From NCBI GenBank assembly GCA_037957365.1, contig JARHVA010003637.1:1241001-1305000 (forward strand): a stretch of 64,000 nt of DNA. Direction: 5' to 3'. Under the pieces are notes generated by a model that ran no database searches, had not been told where the DNA came from, and was given only the letters and a program-made list of their open reading frames with translations. Of this stretch, positions 35,870-47,586 are shown one piece after another. Source of the DNA: Torreya grandis. Taxonomy: Eukaryota; Streptophyta; Pinopsida; Cupressales; Taxaceae. Made by a program: the position numbers and the translations under genes. Each line of letters opens with the position of its first letter. Within the stretch, counting starts at the first letter, position 1.

Positions 35870-36790
35870 TTTATTGATATCTTTTCATGGGCTTATTTTG
35901 ACATGTTATGCCTAAATCTTGACTTGGTTGTGCATCATCTTGTTGTACATCCAAATTCTTAACAAATCAAGAAAAAATTAAGAAAGATGCATCAATGCAT
36001 CACACTTTTAGTAAAGGCATAACTAGAAAAACTCTTAAGAGCTAGATTCATCAGGCCACTAGACTATTCTAAATGGATATCAAATATAGTCCTAGTAATC
36101 AAAATTCCACAATGTATACGCATTTGTAATTATTTTAGATATATCAATAAGGTATATCCCAAAGATGATTTTCCTCTACCCAACATCAACATAATTTTTG
36201 AGTCTATTTCTAGGTATGAGATGTTGTCCCTCATGGATGGATTCTGTGGATATAATCAGATCAAGATAGCTTGAGAAGACTAGTATAAAACTACATTCAC
36301 CACATCATGGGGAAAATTCTATTACCAATCATGCCCATTGGATTGAAGAATGTTGGATCCACCTATCAACATGATATGGTTATCCTCTTCTATGGCATAA
36401 TGCATATATTATTGAGGAATATTTTAATGAAATCCTATCAAAATAAAGAACATGTGCTAGACATCTTGTTGTTATATGGAGAATCTTTGAGAGACTTTAT
36501 GAGTACAAAGTTTGTCTAAATCTTAAAAAGTGTCTTTGGCATCACTTCAAGAAATTTGATAGGATTCATTATGTCACAAATAGGTATTGAAGTATATCCT
36601 TCTAAATTTAAGGCCATTTTGGAAATGCCTCTGCCTTCCAATCTCAAATAACTCTACAGCCTACAAGGAAAGATTCAATCTATATGTAGGTTCATTTCAC
36701 AACTAGTAGATAAGTGTATTCCTTTTACAAACCTCCCAAAGTGTGGCATAAATTTTTAGTGGGATGTTAAATTTTAATTATAATTTTCAA
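35870..36790 (+). pseudogene. E2: reverse transcriptase
   Basis: Read with stops, the frame shows QIKKKLRKMHQCITLLVKA, LEKLLRARFIRPLDYSKWIS, NIVLVIK, YPKDDFPLPNINIIFESISR, YEMLSLMDGFCGYNQIKIA and YKTTFTTSWGKFYY. After a frame change come RLYEYKVCLNLKKC and IGIEVYPSKFKAILEMPLP. These are RT motifs of Ty3/gypsy in the right order, including MDGFCGYNQI, which contains the first catalytic Asp. The Y-x-D-D box near 36400 has decayed (the translation there is MHILLRNILMKS). The enzyme is dead. Confidence 0.88.
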
Positions 36791-37179
36791 ATATCACAAC
36801 ATAATTAGATAACCCACTATTTTTGATACCACCAACACCTAGATAACCATTAATTCTTTATATTTCAACCATAGAACATGCACTATGGACACTCTTGGCC
36901 CAACATCATGAATGAGGAAAGGAACATGTAGTTTATTATTTGAGTCATACACTTATAGAATATAAACATAATTATACACCTATGGAAAAGGCTTGTTTAA
37001 TAATGGTGTTCACCTCCCAAAAGTTATGACACTATATGTTGAATAATAAAACTATTATTATTGCTAAAGTGGACCCTCTCAAATATTTATTTTCCAAAGC
37101 ATCTCTCATAGGTTGTATGGCTAAATGGTTCATGATCTTAAGTGAATTTGATGTTGAATACTAGAACCAAAAAGGATAC

Positions 37180-37710
37180 CAAGGGGCAGGTCATTATAGA
37201 TCAACTTACAGAAGCTCCTATTATAGATAATTGACTGCTCACATTTAATTTTTAAGATGAATCTATTATTATAATAGAAGTGTTGTATGAACCTAAATAA
37301 TGGAAATTATACTTTTATGGATCTTTTACATCACATGGATCTATAGCCAACATTTCATTGATTATACCATAAGGGTATTTAATCCCTAAGGATTTTCATA
37401 TTAACTTTCATTGTACCAATAATATGTTTGAGTATCAAGCCCTTATTATAGTACTTCATCTTGTATTATAATGGGATATCTAATGGTTAATGGTTTATGG
37501 GGATTCTTAATTGATTATCAATCAAACCACATATCAATATCAAACTTGAGATGATAAGCTTATACCCTAAAGCACATTGTGTATAATCTCAAAACTCACT
37601 TCAAATCCATATAATTTGAACAGGTACCATAGGACAATAATAGATTAGTTGATGTAATGGAAACAATTGGGTCCATGATAAAAATTTCCAACAACATTAA
37701 GGAGTATTAA
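37180..37710 (+). pseudogene. E2: RNase H
   Basis: Motifs in order are WKLYFYGSFTSHGSIANISL, PKDFHINFHCTNNMFEYQAL and VYGDS. This is the RNase H of Tat-like elements, which removes RNA from the RNA-DNA hybrid. The first catalytic Asp (YFDGS in the family) is Tyr here. The CTNN.EY Glu and the GDS Asp remain. Many TAA/TAG codons interrupt it. Confidence 0.8.
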
Positions 37711-37959
37711 TTTCTCATTAAAAATATTTTATAACCTGCCCATGTATTTCAATATTCATAGAGGGTATGCACCAATTTCGGTTTCAATATCCCACTTGAA
37801 CTACCATGGTTCCATGACATTTATAACTATTTCCATGATGAAGTCTTTTTGCCTAACCTTTCACATAATCATAAGAAAGTATTATTTCATTGCATATCTC
37901 ATTATACCCTGATTGGAAACATGATTTATCTTAAATTATATGATGGAATTCTTATTATT

Positions 37960-38700
37960 TTTTTATCTTTAGGATAATACAAGTTATCACTTAAGGAGGA
38001 TCATGAAGGAATGTGTGGAGCCCACACCAATGGTGTAGTCATAGTCAAAAAACTCCTCAAGACAGGATACTATTGGACCAAGATGGAAATAGATGCTTGT
38101 AATCATATCAAGAAGTGTGTTTCTTACCAATATCATGGTAATTTGATACACATACCTTCCTTACCACTCTACATGATTACTACAACATGGTCATTCTCTA
38201 CATGGGGCCTTGATCTCATCATGAAAATTTACCCAACTTATTATGATGGACACAAACATATTCTCACTTCTATCAAGTATTTTATTAAGTGGATTGAGGA
38301 AATTCTTCTAACTTAAGTCACCTAGAAGAAGATTTCCAAATTAATCCATTACCATATCAGATGTCAATATGTTATCCAAACCAAGTTCAAAATCAAACAT
38401 AAGAGATCTATACCATATAACTCATAATATAATAATCAAGATGAGGTGTCTAACAAAACCATTTTTTCAATCTTAAATAAGATTATCAATGATGCTAGCC
38501 ATAATTGGCACTTGTTAATTTTTAATGCCATCTGGGCCTATCACACTAGTCATCAAACCCCCATAGGAGCCACTCTATACTCCCTTGTTTATGGCATAGA
38601 AGTTATTATGGTGATTGATATTGAGCTACCTTCACTACAATTAATTTTGGATAACATTGAAGATGATGAGGATTATAGATTTTCTTGGTTGTAAGATCTT
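37960..38700 (+). pseudogene. E2: integrase, zinc and catalytic domains
   Basis: An open frame at 38011-38316 gives CGAHTNGVVIVKKLLKTGYY, then ACNHIKKCVSYQYHGNLIHI and WSFSTWGLDLIMKI. The zinc-binding His (CGAH) and the paired Cys (KKC..QY, second Cys lost to Tyr) are visible, with the first catalytic Asp in WGLDLI. The DNA-joining core resumes at 38446-38694 with NKTIFSILNKIINDASHNWH, NAIWAYHTSHQTPIGATLYS and LVYGIEVIMVIDIELPSLQL. The stretch around 38320-38440 carrying the second Asp is broken. This is a clear Tat/Ogre-type integrase. Confidence 0.9.
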
Positions 38701-39010
38701 GAGTTCCTTGATGTCAAGCATTTGTCTACCCTAGATAACTTTAAAACATATGCAAAAAAATTGAATAAAAACATTAAAAAGTACATTCTCCTTCAAGAGT
38801 TTGAGATTGGTGACTTAGTATTGAAGGAGTATCAAAATAACATTAATGTTGAATGCAAGAAGAAGGGTAAGTTTTAATGAAATTAGTTAGGCTCATATGT
38901 AGTCACAATAAATTATGGATTGGGGGCATACCAATTGGTTACTTTGAATGGTGAATATATCTTAGAACCCATGAATATTTTACATCTCAAGTGGTTCTAT
39001 TTCTTAACAT
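38700..39010 (+). pseudogene. E2: integrase C-terminal domain
   Basis: This continues integrase: LDNFKTYAKKLNKNIKKYIL, then FEIGDLVLKEYQ, KKKGKF, SYVVTINYGLGAYQLVTLNG and EYILEPMNILHLKWFYF. The G-D-L-V-L and G-A-Y-x-L-x-x-x-x-G-E patterns are typical of the DNA-binding tail. No chromodomain follows, in keeping with a non-chromoviral element. Confidence 0.85.
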
Positions 39011-41650
39011 CCCTTTCAAGCATTGTCTATAAGAGACCTTACTTAGGGGTAACTTGTGCCAAAGTTTTTTATTCTACTATTATACTCTAGATTATCTTAT
39101 TCTAGACAATTTTTATTCTACCTCATTATATATTGGACCATTATAACTTAAACATTAGTATTTTACTACCTTGGACCATTATAACTCTAGATTATTATAA
39201 CCTTCAATCATTTTACCCATGGACTATTATCCCTTTGAATCATTTATATTCCATAGAGCCCATTTTCATTCCATTCTGAGCCATTATAACCTAGATAGTT
39301 ATATCCCATAACCAATTATGATCCTAATTATGATTCTTAGGAATTTTTAACACACTCAATGCCTATTCTACAAAGCAATTTATCTTGAACAATATCTTCC
39401 AACTTATTTTTATAGACAAGTGTACAAGGATATGTTAGCAAATGGTTTTACCTGTTAAAAGGTTCTTTAAATTTATTCAACACTACATACTATTCTATTA
39501 TTATTTTAATATTTTTTAGTAGGCATTATTTCCTTGACATGATCACAAGTACCATTACAATTGATTTATTTTTTTACTTACCTGTGGACATGTGACTCTT
39601 TAGCTAAGTGGTTTTTATACCATTATTTATGATCATGATTCCAATTACAATTAGTTTAGTTGTTATTTGAGATCTTACCTTTGGAAGTGCATCTCCTTAG
39701 TTAAGTGGTTACCCATGCCTTTTGTTAATATTTTATTTCTGTTACTTATCCCAAAAATATAAAAACATTAAAAACTAATAGACAAAAATAACAAAAACAT
39801 TACCTTGAGACTTTGTTTATTTTGATCCCACGCTCTCACTATTTTATGAGCCATTTCAAGTTTGAACACTCTCACCATTTTGTGATTTTGATCATTTAGT
39901 ATATCATAATTCTCAATTGAGTTGAGATGCTTAGAAAATTTTGAAAACATTAGCCAATTATCTTATGCTCTCTCCATTTTGTGAGAAATCATTTAAAATG
40001 CATTCATAATTTTACAATCCCATTTCCTTATTCCTCTACAATATAATCATGTTTTCTTAAATCAACACTTTATTCTATCCCATATCCTGGGAGAACTACA
40101 TTTTTCCTAAATTTCATGTTGGATCTTATGTCCATATAACTATGTAGGTAGCATACATTTGATTCATGTATCTAGAGTCAGCTCGACCACCCCTTCTTTT
40201 TCTTCTGTTTTCCCCCATTTTGTTTTATGTTGTTGTTTCCCTATCAGTTGAGGGAAACTTTGTAGCCATTTTTCTTGTCTTGTTGTACCAATTTTGTTAT
40301 TTCTTAGCGTAAGGGTCACCTTTTTGTGAAGTGTAATCCTTTTATTACATGTGTGTGAACAATTTATTTTCTTTTTGCACTAACATCATGATTAACCATT
40401 ATGTGTGTGTATGTTTATTTGATTTTTATTATTATTTTGTTGTGTTTTGATATATTTTAATTTGTTTTTATTCATGTTTTTTTCTTTCATTAGTTTATAT
40501 TTAGATTGTGTTATTTCTTTATTTTATTTGTTGGTGTTTTATCATGTTTTCACTATTGTTCTCTTGGGTTGTTTTCTCTATTGTTATTTTGTTATTTATT
40601 CATTTATATTAGTGTTTTGTTTAGTTATGCTTCCTTATTTTCCTTTTATCTTATTGTTTGTCTTGTTTATTATATTGCTTTGTTTTTTTGTGTTAAATAC
40701 ATTTTTGTCAACATTTTTCATCTAGATTCTACTTAGGCTTATTATGTTTACATTTGTATTTAACTCATTTTATTGTTTATTTGTTTTCCAATTATATTTT
40801 TTTAATATATGTGGCTCTTTATTATTCATATATTGATTTCATGTTGTTAATTAATTCATTCCTATTTTGTTTTTATACATTTGTGTTCCTACTTAAATCT
40901 TGATTGTTCATATCTTGGTCTTAAGTTAGGTTAAATTTTTGTATCTTTCTTTTTCTCTTTGTTTTGTTTGTTTTTTGTTTAAATGTAGATAATTGTAACT
41001 TTGGTTTTGGTAAATTTTATCATATTCCTTAGTTAAAAATATTCATATTTGAACTATTCAAAGTACAAATCAAAATATAATGTTATTATAAGTTAATCAT
41101 ACTTATGATGCATAATTTTAAAGTTAGTAATAGTAAAAACCAAGTGATCCAAATCCAAAAGACAATGTGGCACTAAAGATCATTTTCTAATATATTGTAC
41201 CCAATACTTAACACAAGATCTATCCTAAACCAATTTTGGAAAAAAATAATACTATGCAAGACGTGCATCTCTTGACATACACTATGAGTCTAATTGACTA
41301 TTTATATGAATATTTTGGGACATACATCTCTTAAATTATATTCTAGAATCTATTCTTACATGAATTAGAATAAATACATTAACATCCATAAGCTAACTAA
41401 GGACATTCATATACTAAAACTAGCATATATAAACATATCATAACAAAGGAAAATATAAATGAAGACATCATGTGACAATCAAAGAATATTAATAGTCCAT
41501 GTACAAGTATAAGTAATCCAAAAATGAATGTCATATATATCTCAAAATCATGTTTTTTTACATCATGAGAGAATATAAACATCTCATAGATATAAAAAAT
41601 GGAGCTAACAAAATCATATATAATCATTTTCATCCTTGGGAGGACTCTAC
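39011..41650. other. E2: non-coding region between integrase and the antisense gene
   Basis: No domain is recognised on either strand. From about 40180 to 40980 the + strand is extremely T-rich, giving spurious Phe/Leu-rich membrane-like frames. The region separates the convergent sense pol and antisense PMD genes and may once have held their 3' ends. Confidence 0.6.
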
Positions 41651-41689
41651 TAAAAACTCTGACCCATCCCTAATCTAGGCACTACTAGT

Positions 41690-44215
41690 TGTCATGGTGA
41701 TAGAGGCCCCATGAATATCTGCTATACAATTGGTTGTGTCATTAACCACATTGGCTCTATCTCATGTTTAGACCTAAAATTATAACTAGTCTATTGTGAT
41801 ATCATATACTCCTTATAGGAGGCCACTCTCTTTTATGAAGTAACTACACTTCATATGCTTACCTCGAGTAGGTTATCTCTTCCTTGGAATATAGGATATC
41901 ATCCTTCACATGCAATACTTCATCCTTGGCCTTAATCATGTCATAAGGCTCTACTTGATCCTAACCATGTATCTATCCTAGCTCAATGAGCCTCATCCCT
42001 CTCCTACATCAACCTCTCCATCTAAGATATAAATCTCTCCCTAATCACTCAAGATCTATCTCGCTCCCTAACCATTGTCTATAGCTCCATATCTCATGTG
42101 GCTAACTAGGCCTAGAACCTTATCAATTATGCCACCTATCCTTTGAGCCCTACAATCTATACATCCCTAGCTATAATGAGATCCTATATCCTGGTGGTCT
42201 CCCAATGATTAGTATCCAACTATGCCTATAACCCAACCATAATACCTTATAAACCTACAATCTCCAAGAGGCATGAAGTAATATCCGTCTAGAGTTTGTC
42301 AATCAAATCATAGTCCTCTATGGACCTCCATGTGCTAAAGGGCCCTACCCCTCCTAAAATTATACCTATCCTTGTACCTATATCAAAGGTCCCTACCCAT
42401 CTTAAACCTATCCCATGGCCTCCATATCCACCTAGGGCATCCCTAATACCCACATCTTGACCATCTAGCTCAGCCATCTCTACATCCTCTATGGGATCTT
42501 GTTATGCTTGATGTTATACTACCTATAAAGGAATAACATAATGAATCACCATCCAAAATAGCACCTACACCTATCACTATGTTGGGGCCTATCCCTAGTC
42601 TCACCTCATCTTGACCCATCTCTATCATAAAACTAGTTGTTGGGTCAATGGCCTAGTTAACCAAATAGGTTTCACCCTAATCCACCATGTGGCATAAGAA
42701 TAAATGACCCATTCATCTAGAACCACTCCAACATTGTCCCATAATACATTAATAGCCCTATCATAATCTATTATTACCTCTACCTTGGGCACTATTGACC
42801 CCCACTCCCTGATCTCCCTAATCATGTGTAAAAAGTAATGATGACCCTTTGGAATGTCCTGTTACATGCCAAACTTTTGTTAGACTTGATCAGTTCTATA
42901 TCTATCCACCACATAGTTTTAGTGCCCTATGATGTAAAATGGGGTAATCATATACCCAATCACAAATAAATCCTCTACCCATAGCCATTATGTCCCTAAA
43001 TAGTGGCACTAAATAAAATCCCCATCCTCCATCTCATTAATGGCTCACCTATAGTAAGGTAAGCCCCCTAAGTGTCCTTGCATGTCTGGTCCTTTAGGGT
43101 ACCATCACTAAGACATGGGATCCTCTATTCCCCTCTAATATTTAGGCCCCATTAATTGTGTAATGGTTATGTGCTCCCAGGCCCATACCTATAGTAATGT
43201 ATTGTGGCCTATGTTGTGCCCTCCTTGATATGAAATCATATGAAGGTCCATATACAACTATTTTAGGATGATTGGTCCCTAGGTGAACTACGTAAGATAA
43301 TAAAACATTTAATACACCACACCAATCAAACCTAATGGAAAGAATCATCCACTCTTATCAAGTAGCAAAAGGCCATTGAAAAGAGCTATCAATACTACCA
43401 CCTTTGGGGAAACTATCCCCTATCCTACTCTAACCTTTAGGGTTCAAGCCAAATCCTTCAAGGCATCTAAATATATGTATTCATTAATAATATCCTCATC
43501 CACTACCCCTAATAGGTCATATAACATGGCTTATTATCCTGCTACCATCCAAGTAATCATGGGTCCTCATATCTGTACTCTCATAAAATGTGACTTACAT
43601 CTTCTAATGTCATTGTAGCTTCCCTAGTTCCTAGATGAAATGTAGAGTTCTCCAAATTCCACCTCTTTATTAGTGCTAATAAGTAATCTCTATCTACATG
43701 GATCACTATCAATTGTGTTAGGTGATACAGATATACTACTACTAAGATGCCCACAAACTTATCTATCATAAGCCCTTATTACCATAATACTAGGGAACAT
43801 CTCTCCCATGATGTGATAACTACAACTGATCTTAAAAATCAAACATAGGATATAAGGTCAATATTATTTCCTATCATTCACTAAATTCTTCTAATTTTTA
43901 GGCCTAAACTAGTCCCCTATGTGTCTCTATCTCTCTTCCTCTAATTTTGGGCCTAGATTAATCTCTTATGGAACCCATTCTAATTTCTTTTGACATTTTT
44001 GCCATTATTTTGGTGATCCAACTATGTAACAAGATGTTCTCATTACTTTGTAGGGTAATTTTTCTAAAAAACATGACCTCATCATTTAATAGGTCATTCC
44101 CACTAATTGGTAGGGTGATCTCATTGATCTTGGCAAAACCATCTTTTGACAAGGAGATTTCCACCCAAAAATGCAAACTTTCCATTGTCTTGATGATCTT
44201 TTTATTTTGACCCAT
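41690..44215 (-). pseudogene. E2: antisense Plant Mobile Domain (PMD) gene, decayed
   Basis: Reading the minus strand from about 44215, a weakly conserved N-terminus is followed at 43769-43581 by ALIKRWNLENSTFHLGTREA and MTLEDVSHIL. This is the start of the PMD fold (ALVERW..ETHTFHL..GE.T.TLEDV in the family). It continues with YDLLGVVDEDIINEYIYLD, then LIALFNGLLLLDKSG, and at 43185-43174 VWAWEHITIT, the WAWE hallmark, then WYPKGPDM and LPYY with INEMEDGDFI. The C-terminal part (42480-41690) is Gly/Asp-rich, then coiled-coil-like (AKDEVLHVKDDILYSKEEIT). Many stops occur, such as TAG for Gln before VWAWE. PMD proteins of plants (MAIN/MAIL family) act in the nucleus, and PMD genes also occur inside transposable elements. 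The start codon is uncertain. Confidence 0.8.
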
Positions 44216-44938
44216 GATCCCATTGAAAGTATGATGATATCATTGATATCATGGCATTTCTATCATTTCCACAAGCAAACTCATCATTTTCAAAATTGGG
44301 AAAAAGGTGGGATCACCCAACTACCACTTTTCTACATGTAATAAATGACCAGATTAAATACATAAAAAAATACCTACCAATGCTCTGCTTCGCAGTGGTC
44401 ATTGGTACTCTCTCATGTGCTCTCTAAGGTGGTGGTGGTGTGGGATGTTGGCCATTTTTCTCAAATTTATCACTCAAAAATATTATAGCTTAGAAATTAC
44501 TATAGTGAAGGGTGAAAATAAAATGTTTTTACCCCAAGGGTCAAAATATAGTAAAATTTTCAAAATTTTCAACCCCTAGGCCTATAATTACAACATTTTA
44601 TCTCTCTTGGGCTACTATTTTATCCTCTATGGTCTATTTTGCTTCCCTTTTAATCTAATTTCTCCACTTTTCGTCATTTTTACTAAATTTAATGTGATTA
44701 TTATTTATTTTGATCGAGGGCTCACCCATTAAATATTTTTGAATTTTATATCTTCTCCTCTATGGGGAATCATGGGCCACCTAAATAACATCTAGGGTAA
44801 TTCATAAACCTATTTATTTATAACTCATGCAAATCTTAAGAATTAAAAATGAGAACAAAATTTATTTCTTCTGATTATAGTGACCTTTTCATTCTTTGAA
44901 AAGACATTGCTTCGACCAAATGTCTCGCTACACCTTCT
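44216..44938. other. E2: region between the antisense gene and the 3' LTR
   Basis: No coding is recognised. It would contain the promoter of the antisense gene. A GC-richer patch (GCTCTGCTTCGCAGTGG near 44382, GGTGGTGGTGTGGG near 44430) stands out but is not interpreted further. Confidence 0.45.
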
Positions 44939-44942
44939 CAAA

Positions 44943-44953
44943 TAGGGGTAAAA
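44943..44953 (+). other. E2 polypurine tract
   Basis: TAGGGGTAAAA lies directly before the 3' LTR. It is equivalent to the tract of E1 (AAGGGGTTAAA). Confidence 0.65.
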
Positions 44954-46103
44954 TATATACATCAAATTCCTATCACTATTGTGATGAAATTTTCAATCTA
45001 AAAAATATCTTGTGACAACACACAATCTGGGCCAAAATCACTAAAATGCACTAAATTATTCAAACTTGTCATATACAGGTGTTGATTTAGGAAAATGTAT
45101 ACCTGAATGGGGAAATACATTTTATATGATTATTATCTTTTCTTAAATCAATTTGATTTAAATTTTGACCATGAAAAATGATGTCCTAAACCACTAAATT
45201 CTTCTAATTTGGTAGTACACATCATGTGCATGTATTATTTCACATCCATAATACCCTAATTGGGTATTATTTTATACACAAATGACACCTTCTTCTAATT
45301 ATACTCTAGTCAAATTATGACTTAGTAAAATGACATTTCTAACCAGGTTGATTAAGCGTGCAACAAATTTCCAAAGAACTGCAAAAATTAAATCAAAACC
45401 ACTTAAGAAAATTAAACTAAATCAAGTGCCTAAGTGAAAATTCCATGAAAGTTTTTGAATATTTATTTATTAGAAATTCATTCCTTAAATCTACATCACC
45501 CCATGACACCATCAATGGGGTGGCATCTATATACCATTAATGGCATAAATATCAAGATTAATTCCTCCCATAACTCATGAATTCCCCATTATTCCAAATA
45601 TTAATGGGCATATTTATGGCTTGTCCATCTAAAATTGAATCAATTCATGGCCACACATATTGATCTCAATATGGATGGTCATGACTGATCCTGAAATTTT
45701 TTAGAAAGATATAAATAAGTGAGCCAAGGCCACTATTTTTAAGCTTGAATTGTGTAATGTTATTATGCAAAATTATCTTCATAAATCTTCTCCTATTTGC
45801 ATAAAATGATCAATATTATGAGCCTAAGCCATTATTGAACTAGTAAATGATGGAGGATCATGTTACTTTCATTGACATAGACTTGGAGCACCAAATCTAG
45901 GGGAAAACACTCTTATTGACCTCTCTTGGAAGGAGGGATGTTATTTGCAAGGATTGATGTATTATTTTCATAAATAGCTCTTAGAATTCACTAGTAACAC
46001 ATCTCATGAGGGAGTAAGCTTGATGCGTTAGCTCTATATGTTTATTTATAGATATTTTCATGACTAATGTATGTACTAATGCATATTGTAATCTTAATAT
46101 ACA
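44954..46103 (+). repeat. E2 3' LTR
   Basis: It begins TATATACATCAAATTCC, the decayed equivalent of TGTAGACA, and ends TTAATATACA. It matches 27485-28633 along its length, including the TATA box (45710-45717). Many differences between the copies are visible, so the insertion is old. Confidence 0.93.
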
Positions 46104-46108
46104 ATATG
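46104..46108 (+). other. E2 target-site duplication, right copy
   Basis: ATATG directly follows the 3' LTR; identical to 27480-27484. Confidence 0.85.
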
Positions 46109-47586
46109 TACATATGTATTGCACTGGTCATTCTTATAAACATTGCTCTATCATGAATTAACCTTGCCTTTTTCATGTTTATCTTGATTCAAACATATAT
46201 GACATTTATCTTTTAAAAATTCATCCTTCATAATAATATCACTCTAATTCACATCCTTTGTGACATTTTACTTTCTAAGTCCTACATATTGACTAATTAT
46301 ACATGTTATGGTTTCTATTTCACTTTACATGATCACATACATTTTTAGCATATACATTGATTCCTCCTCATCCCCTACACCTCCCACAAAATCTATAAAT
46401 ATATGAAGTTGTAACCCATATATATAGTAGGTTTATATTTATTGCCTACACTTCCTACATGTTAACATGTTATTACATTTTGGTTCACATTATGCCTTAA
46501 CATGTTGTAGATTATTTAGATCCCTCCCATTATTATATTTTTTAAAACCTTTTTACTTGCCCTTGCTTGACTATATCAATGTACATCAAATTTATTATAT
46601 TAAAAATATACCCACAAAAATATACACTTACCCCTTGTTTTTGGTTCCATGTTCCATATCATACACCTTTATTGTAGATTATTATTGAGTATATTTATTA
46701 GTGATGATTCATACTATGTACCTAATTGTTACATACATCTTGACATGATACTTATATGTCTTTTCACTACATATGTTTCATACATTATTTGATCACATAT
46801 TTTATAATATGATGTCATATTATCCATATGTTGACATTAATATATATGATTACATTTGTTACATAACATGATATAGTTAATGCATTATTTTGAGATGAGT
46901 GACTTGTAGGCTACATCCCTTACCTAAAAAAGGGGAATATTAGTGGTATTTTCATAGAGACGTAAGCCTTCATGAGCATATATTATAGATCTTGGCATAG
47001 ATTATATAGATTATAAATATTTTAGAGTGGTTCAAATAGTAAATTAAGATATTTATATGTGTATTTTAGATATATTTATAGGTATATGCAGGGAATATCA
47101 ATCATTTAATAGGATATGAGTTATATATTTTCATATTTTTCTAGATATGAGACTTATGATTAACAGAATAAACTCCCTAATTGAACTAATGCATTCTAAT
47201 AACTGTACATATAACCTAATAGAATGTGATCTAGAGGGGAAACCACTTAGTTTATTGATAATGTTGTTCATTAAATTATTAACCTGGGGTCCTATACTTT
47301 GGTACTATGTCAACACTATATATGTGGCACTAGTATCTCTTGAAAGTTGGGGTCCTAATTGTTATGTAATTAAAACACACTTTTAGAATGGATATGATAA
47401 GAATTGAAAACACACTTGCATGAAAGGAAAATTACATGAAAGAAAAATTAGAACTATTTTAGAAGCTTCCCACAATTAAATATATGGAATGGAAGAATTA
47501 TTATCTATATACAAAATCATACATAAACATACTCAACATGAAAGAATAAATGCATGCATAAACAAATACATAAATGAACTAATATT
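46109..47586. other. Gene-free stretch between E2 and E3
   Basis: No domain, RNA gene or repeat pair is recognised. Open frames at 46467-46688 and 47147-47386 have no protein-family features. Confidence 0.5.

Larger units (their letters stand above)
27485..46103 (+). mobile_element. E2: 18.6-kb Tat/Ogre-like Ty3/gypsy retrotransposon with antisense PMD gene
   Basis: It has paired LTRs of about 1.15 kb, a perfect 5-bp target duplication (ATATG), a primer site and a purine tract. The order is Gag, protease, RT, RNase H, integrase on the + strand, as in Ty3/gypsy. Integrase motifs such as THQTPIGATLYSLVYG-like and WGLDLI fit the Tat group. After integrase come about 2.6 kb of non-coding DNA and then an antisense coding remnant of the Plant Mobile Domain family. 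All ORFs are broken, though the overall architecture is complete. Confidence 0.92.

Noticed and set aside
40447..40736. Two overlapping frames that look like multi-span membrane proteins
   Set aside because: The + strand is extremely T-rich here, which gives Phe/Leu codons in any frame. It lies in the non-coding part of E2 and has no conserved motif.
44938..46108. Alternative LTR2 start at TGTGACAACACACAATC (45011)
   Set aside because: Similarity between the two copies continues about 55 bases further upstream, to the purine tract, and only the earlier start gives a perfect target duplication.
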